Below are positions 36,485 to 43,511 of a stretch of 64,000 nucleotides of DNA, piece by piece; the stretch's first letter is position 1, and every line of letters begins with the position of its first letter. The stretch spans positions 379,492 through 443,491 of the forward strand of contig NZ_LT797693.1 of assembly GCF_900009135.1 (NCBI RefSeq), given 5' to 3'. A program made the translations under genes and the position numbers. A model generated the notes under the pieces. That model had not been told where the DNA came from. It worked only from the letters and a program-made list of their open reading frames with translations, and did no database searches. This DNA is from Planktothrix sp. PCC 11201. GTDB taxonomy: Bacteria; Cyanobacteriota; Cyanobacteriia; Cyanobacteriales; Microcoleaceae.

Positions 36485-36640
36485 CTAAGTTCCACCGTGG
36501 AGAGAAGGTCAGTCTTTCTGTAAAGAAAGCACATCTCGGCGAAGCGTCAACCCGTCCAGAATTTCAGCAGTTGTCAATCTTTGATTTGTTGAAATAGATG
36601 GAATCCCCGCCCGTTTTACGGCGGGGCGGATGTCAAATAC
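36485..36640 (+). ncRNA. Solo IS200/IS605 right end / omega-RNA-like element
   Basis: The gap after the helical protein holds a structured block without tnpB. It includes GTGGAGAGAAGGTCAGTC, the hairpin ATTTCAGCAG...TTGTTGAAAT, and GAATCCCCGCC-loop-GGCGGGG (36605-36626) followed by GGATGTCAA. The GAATCCCC...GGGG(N)GGATGTCAA ending is what I recall for right ends of TnpB elements in cyanobacteria. It is a different type from the element at 14.6-15.9 kb. Probably a remnant or non-autonomous derivative. Confidence 0.55.
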
Positions 36641-36699
36641 TAACTAACTTGATATTTTGAAACTGTTCTGTCCTTGAAATTGATTAATTCTCTATAATT

Positions 36700-37794
36700 A
36701 TGACTCAAACACCACAAGATTCTTCCCCATTTATTTCCTCAACACCCGATCCATCAGCAGATCCGGCTAAATTAATACAATTATTACGGCGGAAAGAAGG
36801 AAATTGGGTGGAATGGGGCGATGCCTGTGCTAAATTACAAAAATCCGGTTATAATCCTCAACAAATTTTTGAAGAAACGGGTTTTGAACCGATTCAACAA
36901 AATCAAGTAATTGTAGCAGGGCAAGTTTTTTCATCCTTAATCAAAGGCAATTTATCCGAAGAAATTCAATCCCATTTCCAAAACCGAGGAAGCGATATTT
37001 TATATGAATTTCGTATCCTGAATCAAGGAGAACGGGTGATGGCGACTGAATTTTCAGATCAACGCAAATTAGATGCGGATGAAGCCCGAGAATTAGCTAA
37101 AGCCATCAAAGAATTTTCTCGATTTTCGATTCTCCCTCCTGGTTTTTCTGAGCATCCTGGGGATGCTTTAGCCTATCAAGCCTGGAAAGCTGCCCGACAA
37201 CATCATGATTTACAACAGCGATCACGTTTAATTGCCAAAGGATTAAAATATGCGCACTCCCAAACCGCCCGAGAAATCATAGAACAACTGTTAACGGATT
37301 TTTCGATTACCGCCAAAAAATCAGCACCTCGTTTACCTATTTATCGTTTAGAAACGGAAGAAGATCTACCCCGTTTAATTCCGGTCGCGGGGAAATTTCC
37401 CTTAACTCCATCGGATTTTAAAGCCGTTCCTTTGATTGAAGAATTAGGGGAATTTAGGATTGTTAAATCATCAGGAAATGCAGCTTGGGTAGCGGTTCCC
37501 GGGTGGCAAGTCGTCAGAAATGCGGAAGATCCAGTTGTAATTTTAGGAAATAGTGCTAATTTACCGAATCCCCTACCCGGTAAATCAGAACCGATTTTAA
37601 TTTTAATTGATCGCGCTCAACGAGAATGGGATATTGATTCTTATTTCTTAGTTGAAGAAGCCGAACATTTGGAATTACGATGGTTTGATGAAACTCCTGC
37701 TATTCATTTACTGGGAAAATTGATTTTAATTATGCGTCCTAAGAAGGTCTTAGATGAGGATCAAATTCATGATGTTTGGCAAATTGATGAATAG
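36700..37794 (+). CDS. raf1: RuBisCO accumulation factor 1
   Basis: 364 residues. The N-terminal alpha domain (LIQLLRRKEGNWVEWGDACAKLQKSGYNPQQIFEETGFE, core GNWVEWGDAC) and C-terminal beta dimerisation domain (LPRLIPVAGKFPL, AVPGWQVVRNAEDPVVI) are both complete. Raf1 is a chaperone that holds RbcL dimers during RuBisCO octamer assembly in cyanobacteria and plants. It stands alone on the plus strand after a transposon-end remnant. Confidence 0.93.
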   Translation: MTQTPQDSSPFISSTPDPSADPAKLIQLLRRKEGNWVEWGDACAKLQKSGYNPQQIFEETGFEPIQQNQVIVAGQVFSSLIKGNLSEEIQSHFQNRGSDILYEFRILNQGERVMATEFSDQRKLDADEARELAKAIKEFSRFSILPPGFSEHPGDALAYQAWKAARQHHDLQQRSRLIAKGLKYAHSQTAREIIEQLLTDFSITAKKSAPRLPIYRLETEEDLPRLIPVAGKFPLTPSDFKAVPLIEELGEFRIVKSSGNAAWVAVPGWQVVRNAEDPVVILGNSANLPNPLPGKSEPILILIDRAQREWDIDSYFLVEEAEHLELRWFDETPAIHLLGKLILIMRPKKVLDEDQIHDVWQIDE

Positions 37795-37881
37795 GAAAAA
37801 TAGCTTGATATTCCCATAAAATTTATCAAAATCAAATGCAGTGCGAGCGTCCCCGCTCGCTATTTACACCCAATAAATCCT

Positions 37882-37930
37882 AAAATCCGTGAAATCCGCG
37901 AAATCCTCTTAAATCCGTGATCCCTATTTC
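37882..37930. repeat. Short dispersed repeat, copy 2
   Basis: Repeated AAATCCGYG units ending TGATCCCTATTTC, overlapping the stop of the DUF4349 gene. It matches 868-907 in reverse orientation and has one more unit. Confidence 0.7.
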
Positions 37931-38811
37931 ATTCTATTGTGACGATACCAACGATAACCATAAATTCCTCCTCCAACAATTAATAAATAGGGACTAAAAG
38001 CCAATAACCATAAAACCAATCCCACTAATAGCCAGGTAAATTCACCCATCCTATGAGTTGCTTTTCCCCAAGTTTCTTGGACTCTTAAACCCAAATTGTC
38101 TGGAGCCGGAGTCACGGAAACTAATGATTCAATCCTTAAATTAATCGTCGAATAAGCCACTTGATTTTGTAAATTTCTTAACTGAGCATCAATACGTTCA
38201 ATGGATTCTCGAATTGTACTTAATTCATTAGCCGCCTTCAAAACATCCCCAACCGAACCCGCGCGCTCCATAATTTTTAAGATCATTTCCTCCGATTTCC
38301 GTAAATTTCGCAGTCGCGCCTGAACATCCACTAATTGATCCGAAACATCCTCCGCCGTAATCATTTGATTTTCTACGGTTCCCAACTTGGCTAACGCATT
38401 TAAGGTGGTTTCTAAGCGCTGTTGCGGCACTCTAAATTCTAAATAAGCGGTTTGACGCTGACTATTATCCGGGGATTTCTGAGCTTCAAATTTTAAAATA
38501 TCCCCTTGCTGTTTTTTTATAATTTCCGTAATTGATTCCGTGGTTTGATGAATTGATTGTACGATTAAGGTTAACTGAGCACGCTTAATTAGTTGGGATT
38601 GTTTTTTAGGTTCCGGGGTCGTTTGTTCTGGTGCAGAATTAGCCATTTCCAGACCCTCTGCGGCGGCTAAAGGTGCAGGTGCGCTGGCGGGAGCAATCTG
38701 TTTAGCTTTATTCGCCTGAGCGCAACTCGATAAAGCTAAAATTGATACCATTAACCCTAAAATAAATCTGGGCTTTAATCCAGTCTGAGAGCGAATTTGA
38801 TTAGGATTCAT
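37924..38811 (-). CDS. DUF4349 lipoprotein with C-terminal membrane helix
   Basis: 295 residues. The lipobox LALSSC (Cys29 or so) follows a hydrophobic signal. A periplasmic DUF4349 domain has the typical coiled-coil pattern (KRAQLTLIVQSIHQTTESI, ITAEDVSDQLVDVQARLRNLRKSEEMIL, core DVSDQLVDVQARLRNLRKSE), and one membrane helix (about 262-285) ends in a basic tail. Its function is unknown; such proteins are envelope-associated. It is divergent from the helicase gene with only 50 nt between. Confidence 0.85.
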   Translation of the reverse strand: MNPNQIRSQTGLKPRFILGLMVSILALSSCAQANKAKQIAPASAPAPLAAAEGLEMANSAPEQTTPEPKKQSQLIKRAQLTLIVQSIHQTTESITEIIKKQQGDILKFEAQKSPDNSQRQTAYLEFRVPQQRLETTLNALAKLGTVENQMITAEDVSDQLVDVQARLRNLRKSEEMILKIMERAGSVGDVLKAANELSTIRESIERIDAQLRNLQNQVAYSTINLRIESLVSVTPAPDNLGLRVQETWGKATHRMGEFTWLLVGLVLWLLAFSPYLLIVGGGIYGYRWYRHNRMK

Positions 38812-38861
38812 AGTGTTATATTCCTATTATCGTTGATTATTCACTTAATATTGAGCCTAGC

Positions 38862-41273
38862 ATGACAGACGATTTTGATCTCGATCCAGTTTCCTCTCTT
38901 AATTCTATCCTAACCCCGGAAATAGCCTTATCTGATCCAACAACGAACCCATTAGAAAATATTGATCAAATTCGTGCATTCCGAGATCAAAAAATTAAAG
39001 AAATTTACCAAAGTTTGCGTCCGGGTCAACAACAAATGGCCGATTGGAATGGGGGCCCACTAGCTATTTCTGCGGTTCCAGGGGCTGGGAAATCAACGGG
39101 AATGGCTTTTGCTGCGGCTTTAGCGATCGCTCGTCATCAACTCCATTCCCAGCGTCAATTAGTGATTGTCACCTTCACCCGTTCCGCCGCCGCTAATATT
39201 CGCGCGAAAGTGAGTCAAGAACTCAAACAAATGCGATTACCTTTAGGGGGATTTGTGGTTCATACTTTGCATGGTTTAGCCTTGAATATTGCGTTAAAAA
39301 ACCCGGAATTATCGGGGTTGAATTTAGACAATTTTACTTTAATTTTACCCACTCCCAGTAATCGAATTACCCGCAGTTGTGTAGAACAGTGGATCATGGC
39401 TAATCCTCGCCATTATCAACGATTAATTGAGGGGGTTCAATTTGATGGAGAAGAAACCGAACGCTTAAGGCGACAATCGGTTTTAAGGACTGAAGTTTTA
39501 CCAAATTTAGCTTGGAAAGTGATTCAAGAAGCCAAAAGTTCAGGACTGCGACCGCAGGATCTAACGAATATTTCCGAACAAATTCCTGATGATTATGAAA
39601 CCTTAAAAATAGCTGCTGGATTATATGAAAATTATCAAAATATATTACGATCACTGAATTTTATTGATTATGATGAGATGATTTTAGCCGCCTTACGAGT
39701 ATTAGAAAATCCCACAATTCGTCAAGTTTGGCAAAATCAAGTTTTTGCTGTTTTTGAAGATGAAGCCCAAGATTCTACCCCGCTACAAAGTAAACTATTG
39801 AGAAATTTAGCTAGTTCTTCTGAATCAATTACTGATGATTTAGAAACTTTAAATTTAGTTAGAGTCGGTGATCCAAATCAAGCGATTAACTCAACATTTA
39901 CTACGGCTGATCCAATTTATTTTCGTCGATTTTGTCATGATTGTGAACAGTTGGAACGATTAGCTACCATGGATCAAGCTGGACGCAGTAGTTGTATTAT
40001 TATTGATGCTGCTAACTATATGTTATCCTGGGTCAATCGTTCAAAATTAGCTGGAAATGAACAACCGTTTAGGGAGCAAATGATTCGATTAGTCGGATTT
40101 CATGACCACCAAACTAATGCCAATCCCCCAGCCTATGATCGAGGTTTAGAACTATGGGAAGTGGCGGATATTTATCAAACTGTTGAGTTAATTGTTCAAA
40201 AAATTGTGACTATTCTTGAAGATGATCCTCAAGGAAAATTTGCAATTTTACTCAGAGAGAATAAACAGGGAGAGTTTATTTCTAATGTTTTTAATCATCC
40301 CCAATTATATAATATTAAAATTCCCGAAGATTTTCAAACCAAAATTCGGATTTATGATGCCTCCCAACAGGCACGAAATTCTCAAATTCCGGCAGAAATT
40401 TTATCTTTATTACAATTTTTAGATCGTCCCCATTCACCGGATTACTTAAAATTAGCCTTAAAAGTATTAGGCGATCGCAATTTAATTCCTAATTTAGATT
40501 ATAATAAAATTGCAATTCATCCCGAAGAATTTCTTTATCCCGGCCCCCTTGACCCACCACAATCGGAAGAAATTCGCCAATGTCGTTATTTTTGTTGTCA
40601 ATTATTGCAAGCCCGTTTAGAGCTTCCACCCTATCAATTGATTTCCTTTTTAGCCCTATCCTTGCAATACGAAAAAACGGAATTAGCCACGGCGGATAAA
40701 TTAGCGGAACGGATTGGTAAAAAAACTTTTGGTAACCATTCCATGGGAACAATTTTAGATGTTTTAAACGATATTGTCAGTTCTGAACGGTTTGAAACCG
40801 TGGATATTGATGAGGAAGCAACCTCTAAAGACAGTCCCTATACCCGGGAAGGTCAATTAACATTAATTACCATGCACAAAGCCAAAGGATTAGATTGGGA
40901 TTATGTGTTTATTCCCTTCTTACAAGAGTCTACAATTCCTGGGAGTTTAAGAGTATTACCCCAAGCCAAATTTTTAGGAGAATTTACCCTTTCGGAAGTA
41001 GCCCGCGCCCAAATTCGAGCCGCTGCTCACGGACAAGAATTAATTCCTGATATAGCCACAGCTTGGGAGCAAGCCAAAGATTTAAAAACCGCCGAGGAAT
41101 ATCGATTACTCTATGTCGCCATGACCCGAGCTAAACGTTTTTTATGGATGTCTGTCTCGCGTTTTTCCCCCTACAGTTGGCATAAACCTGAAAATATGCA
41201 GGAACAAAAACCCTGTCCAGTTTTTATTGCTTTAAAACAACAATTTCCTCAACATTTTTTAGAGCCATTTTAA
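38862..41273 (+). CDS. UvrD/Rep-type superfamily 1 helicase
   Basis: 803 residues. Motif Q-like RPGQQQMADW, Walker A GAGKSTG (about 75-81), motif Ia IVTFTRSAAANI, Walker B-like VFEDEAQDSTPLQ (DEAQ box), motif III RVGDPNQAIN, motif V LITMHKAKGLDWDYVF and motif VI LYVAMTRAKRFLWM are all present. UvrD-like helicases act in repair and replication restart. It lacks a C-terminal nuclease domain. This branch, with DEAQ and an extended 2A/2B region, is common in cyanobacteria as an unnamed helicase. Confidence 0.9.
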   Translation: MTDDFDLDPVSSLNSILTPEIALSDPTTNPLENIDQIRAFRDQKIKEIYQSLRPGQQQMADWNGGPLAISAVPGAGKSTGMAFAAALAIARHQLHSQRQLVIVTFTRSAAANIRAKVSQELKQMRLPLGGFVVHTLHGLALNIALKNPELSGLNLDNFTLILPTPSNRITRSCVEQWIMANPRHYQRLIEGVQFDGEETERLRRQSVLRTEVLPNLAWKVIQEAKSSGLRPQDLTNISEQIPDDYETLKIAAGLYENYQNILRSLNFIDYDEMILAALRVLENPTIRQVWQNQVFAVFEDEAQDSTPLQSKLLRNLASSSESITDDLETLNLVRVGDPNQAINSTFTTADPIYFRRFCHDCEQLERLATMDQAGRSSCIIIDAANYMLSWVNRSKLAGNEQPFREQMIRLVGFHDHQTNANPPAYDRGLELWEVADIYQTVELIVQKIVTILEDDPQGKFAILLRENKQGEFISNVFNHPQLYNIKIPEDFQTKIRIYDASQQARNSQIPAEILSLLQFLDRPHSPDYLKLALKVLGDRNLIPNLDYNKIAIHPEEFLYPGPLDPPQSEEIRQCRYFCCQLLQARLELPPYQLISFLALSLQYEKTELATADKLAERIGKKTFGNHSMGTILDVLNDIVSSERFETVDIDEEATSKDSPYTREGQLTLITMHKAKGLDWDYVFIPFLQESTIPGSLRVLPQAKFLGEFTLSEVARAQIRAAAHGQELIPDIATAWEQAKDLKTAEEYRLLYVAMTRAKRFLWMSVSRFSPYSWHKPENMQEQKPCPVFIALKQQFPQHFLEPF

Positions 41274-41296
41274 AAAGATACAAATAATTATTTGCT

Positions 41297-41539
41297 CTAA
41301 TTAGACTTGATATAAATTGTCTCCCTCCTTAGTAGGTTTGAGTTTGAACTTTTTTGAACGTGATTAACACTGATCATAATCAATGCTATTAAAAGAGCAA
41401 TTAAAAATCCTATAACTTGCCAAGAATTAGATTCCGAGAAACGCTGATTACAAGTTGCACAAAATTTATCATTAGGATGATCTGGATGGTTGGTAATATT
41501 ACATTTGGGGCGACCACGCCGATTAACTTGACAGGCCAT
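41297..41539 (-). CDS. Small zinc-ribbon-like membrane protein
   Basis: 80 residues. Cysteines at 3, 13, 28 and 31 (ending KFCATCNQRF) resemble the '4-Cys' motif found at the start of some cyanobacterial kinases and small membrane proteins. One membrane helix follows (about 44-62). ATG at 41539 is preceded by a purine stretch (AAGAGGACAAG). Unknown function; convergent with the helicase gene. Confidence 0.65.
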   Translation of the reverse strand: MACQVNRRGRPKCNITNHPDHPNDKFCATCNQRFSESNSWQVIGFLIALLIALIMISVNHVQKSSNSNLLRRETIYIKSN

Positions 41540-41638
41540 AATCTTGTCCTCTTAACAATAATTAAATTGCAGGAAAAAACGATTTTAAAACTGTTTTAAT
41601 TTGCATAAAATTAGATAATTTCTAAGAAATTAATTCCC

Positions 41639-41836
41639 TCATGCTGTAGGAACAGTAGGTGTCTCCTCATCTTGGCTCTGATTTTCATCAACAAAATTTA
41701 AAAAATGGGTTTTACCGTTAATTTGAATCCCGTTAAAATTGATTTTGGGGTGTTCTGAGTTGAGACGGGTTTCTAATTGACTTAATCCTAAATTGCCTAA
41801 GAAAACAACACACACAAGAGTTAAAAAAGTATTCAT
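41639..41836 (-). CDS. Small exported hypothetical protein
   Basis: 65 residues from ATG 41836 (a GTG at 41848 would add four). A hydrophobic N terminus (MNTFLTLVCVVFLGNLGLSQ) looks like a signal peptide, followed by a polar mature part and an acidic, Thr/Pro-rich tail. Purine-rich AAAGG precedes the start. I do not recognise it. Confidence 0.5.
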   Translation of the reverse strand: MNTFLTLVCVVFLGNLGLSQLETRLNSEHPKINFNGIQINGKTHFLNFVDENQSQDEETPTVPTA

Positions 41837-41974
41837 TTTTCTTTGCACCTTTGGTTTTTCAGTTGTTAATCTTTTAAACGGACAACAGATTCTGAATATT
41901 CCATTAACTCAAATATTTTTTTAAATTAAGATTTAAAACTATTTGCCAAATCTTTTAAAAAGAAAAAATACCAT

Positions 41975-41994
41975 CTGCTAATTCAAGTTAGCAG
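41975..41994 (-). terminator. Terminator after the 71-residue gene
   Basis: CTGCTAA and TTAGCAG form a 7-bp stem with a 6-nt loop. On the minus strand it is followed by a T-rich run (GTATTTTTTCTTTTT). It lies 34 nt past the stop of the gene at 42028-42243. Confidence 0.7.
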
Positions 41995-42027
41995 AGGTTT
42001 AATCCATATATAATTTATTTTAAAAAT

Positions 42028-42243
42028 TCAAAGTTTTATTTCAGAAAAAACCATATCTAACTGCTCACGAGACTGTTGGCGAACTTGACCTTGTATGACT
42101 GCATATTGTAAGTTGGTAAAGGCATTTAATTCAGAGACTCCATATTTTGTCCCCTGTAAAAGTATTCGTAACTTTTGTTCATCTTCCAGGGTTAAATAAC
42201 CCGTTTCTAAAATATTTTTCACAAGTTGGCAAATTTGGCTCAT
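42028..42243 (-). CDS. Conserved cyanobacterial small helical protein
   Basis: 71 residues from ATG 42243. The pattern SQICQLVKNILETGYLTLE, then LRILLQGTKYG, then LNAFTNLQYAVIQGQVRQQSRE is one I associate with a small cyanobacterial family of unknown function (phycobilisome/photosystem neighbourhoods vary). All-helical, no signal peptide. A terminator follows on the same strand. Confidence 0.7.
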   Translation of the reverse strand: MSQICQLVKNILETGYLTLEDEQKLRILLQGTKYGVSELNAFTNLQYAVIQGQVRQQSREQLDMVFSEIKL

Positions 42244-42526
42244 TTCCCTCAAAGATACTGTTAATTGTGGACTAATCTTGATAACGTCAAGGAGATTAAG
42301 AATATTCCAACTAACCCAGAATTTCTTGGGAGATATCCTTTAAAACTTCATCCTCTCAAAATAGATTTAGTTTTCCGACGACAACTCGACAGACAAAAAT
42401 GCCGATCAGATAAGTAAATTTACTCTGTCCCAAAATTAACATTATTAAAAATCCGTAGTCATACTTCGTTTTTTGGCAACACCAGATGCTGTAGTCTGTA
42501 ACCTCAGTTGTGAAAACGAGGCTTAA

Positions 42527-42766
42527 ATTATAGGTCATCTTAAATTTTTATTTGGTCGCCGACTAAAAAAATTAAGAAAATCTCAGAAGTTGACTCAAGA
42601 AAGTCTAGCTGAGTTAACAGGTTTATCTGTAGAATTTATTAGTTATATTGAAAGAGGAATTCATGCTCCTTCATTTGATACCTTAGAAAAATTATCAGAA
42701 GCCTTAAAAGTCTCGTTTTCAGAACTATTTAATTTTGAACAAGATCGAGATAAGATTGATGAATAA
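42527..42766 (+). CDS. Controller-like helix-turn-helix protein, non-standard start
   Basis: A frame of 79 codons encodes an XRE/C-protein-type HTH: FGRRLKKLRKSQKLTQ, ESLAELTGLSVEFISYIERG, PSFDTLEKLSEALKVSFSELF. This is the layout of restriction-modification controller (C) proteins. The frame has no ATG, GTG or TTG before the domain; the first codons after the upstream stop are ATT (42527) and ATA (42530). GAGG at 42518-42521 is correctly placed for an ATT start. Its stop overlaps the start of the HNH gene by 8 nt. It may instead be a decayed gene that lost its ATG. Confidence 0.65.
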   Translation: MIGHLKFLFGRRLKKLRKSQKLTQESLAELTGLSVEFISYIERGIHAPSFDTLEKLSEALKVSFSELFNFEQDRDKIDE

Positions 42767-43511
42767 ACCCATAGAAAAAAATATCATTCAACAGCAAATT
42801 AACGAAGGCAAAATACGATATACAAATGTACACCGGAAAACTATAGAAGAACTTTTGCTAATCATCAATTTACTAGCAATTCAAGAGAATAAAATCTCTA
42901 CAGAAAATGTCAATCTACTCTACTCAGGAGTAAGAAGTTTATTTAAAAACCATTTACTTTTAGCTGGATTTGATCAAAAAAAGATCGACGCTATTAGTAC
43001 AAAATTCAATGATTCTGGGCCACGTTCAGCCCCTTGGAAACCGAATTCCAGTCGTATACCAGGAAGACCGCAAGATGGTCAAGATGGTAATAGAATTAAT
43101 CGTTGGGAATTGCCGAAAGATCATAAATTTTATGCTACTGAAATTGATGCTAAATTAGTAGGAGTCAAATACTTTTTACAGGCGTTATCAATGGAAGGTG
43201 CGCCACTTTTACCACCTAATTCCATACAAAATAGTTTTATTTGGTTATTAGGACATCAAGTAGAACCGGGTCAATGTCTCGATCCCATTCAATTAGAACC
43301 TATCTCTTTTTCAAGATTCATTAAATATCCTAGAAGCATTGAATCTGGTCATGTAATTCCTTTAGATCGGGGTGGAAAACATATACCCTCAAATACATTT
43401 TTAATGGAAAGTCAAAGCAATAGAATTCAAAATAATTTAACTTTAGATGAGTTATGGGTATGGATAGAAAAAATTCTGCGGAAGCACAAACCCGAACTAT
43501 TTAAAGAATAA
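42759..43511 (+). CDS. HNH-family endonuclease of a restriction-modification locus
   Basis: 250 residues from ATG 42759. The C-terminal part is an HNH (beta-beta-alpha-metal) motif: ESGHVIPLDRGGKHIPSNTFLMES (His198, Asn near 212), then NRIQNNLTLDELW. The remaining 190 residues, with the polar stretch GPRSAPWKPNSSRIPGRPQD, are unlike any fold I recognise and may recognise DNA. It overlaps the controller-like gene by 8 nt (ATGAATAA) and its 3' end overlaps the convergent methylase-specificity gene by 11 nt. This context indicates the cleavage subunit. ATG 42759 is preferred to an in-frame TTG at 42735. Confidence 0.75.
   Translation: MNKPIEKNIIQQQINEGKIRYTNVHRKTIEELLLIINLLAIQENKISTENVNLLYSGVRSLFKNHLLLAGFDQKKIDAISTKFNDSGPRSAPWKPNSSRIPGRPQDGQDGNRINRWELPKDHKFYATEIDAKLVGVKYFLQALSMEGAPLLPPNSIQNSFIWLLGHQVEPGQCLDPIQLEPISFSRFIKYPRSIESGHVIPLDRGGKHIPSNTFLMESQSNRIQNNLTLDELWVWIEKILRKHKPELFKE

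Noticed and set aside
42356-42538. Minus-strand 60-codon frame upstream of the controller-like gene
   Set aside because: No ribosome-binding site or family resemblance, and it covers the likely promoter of the restriction locus.
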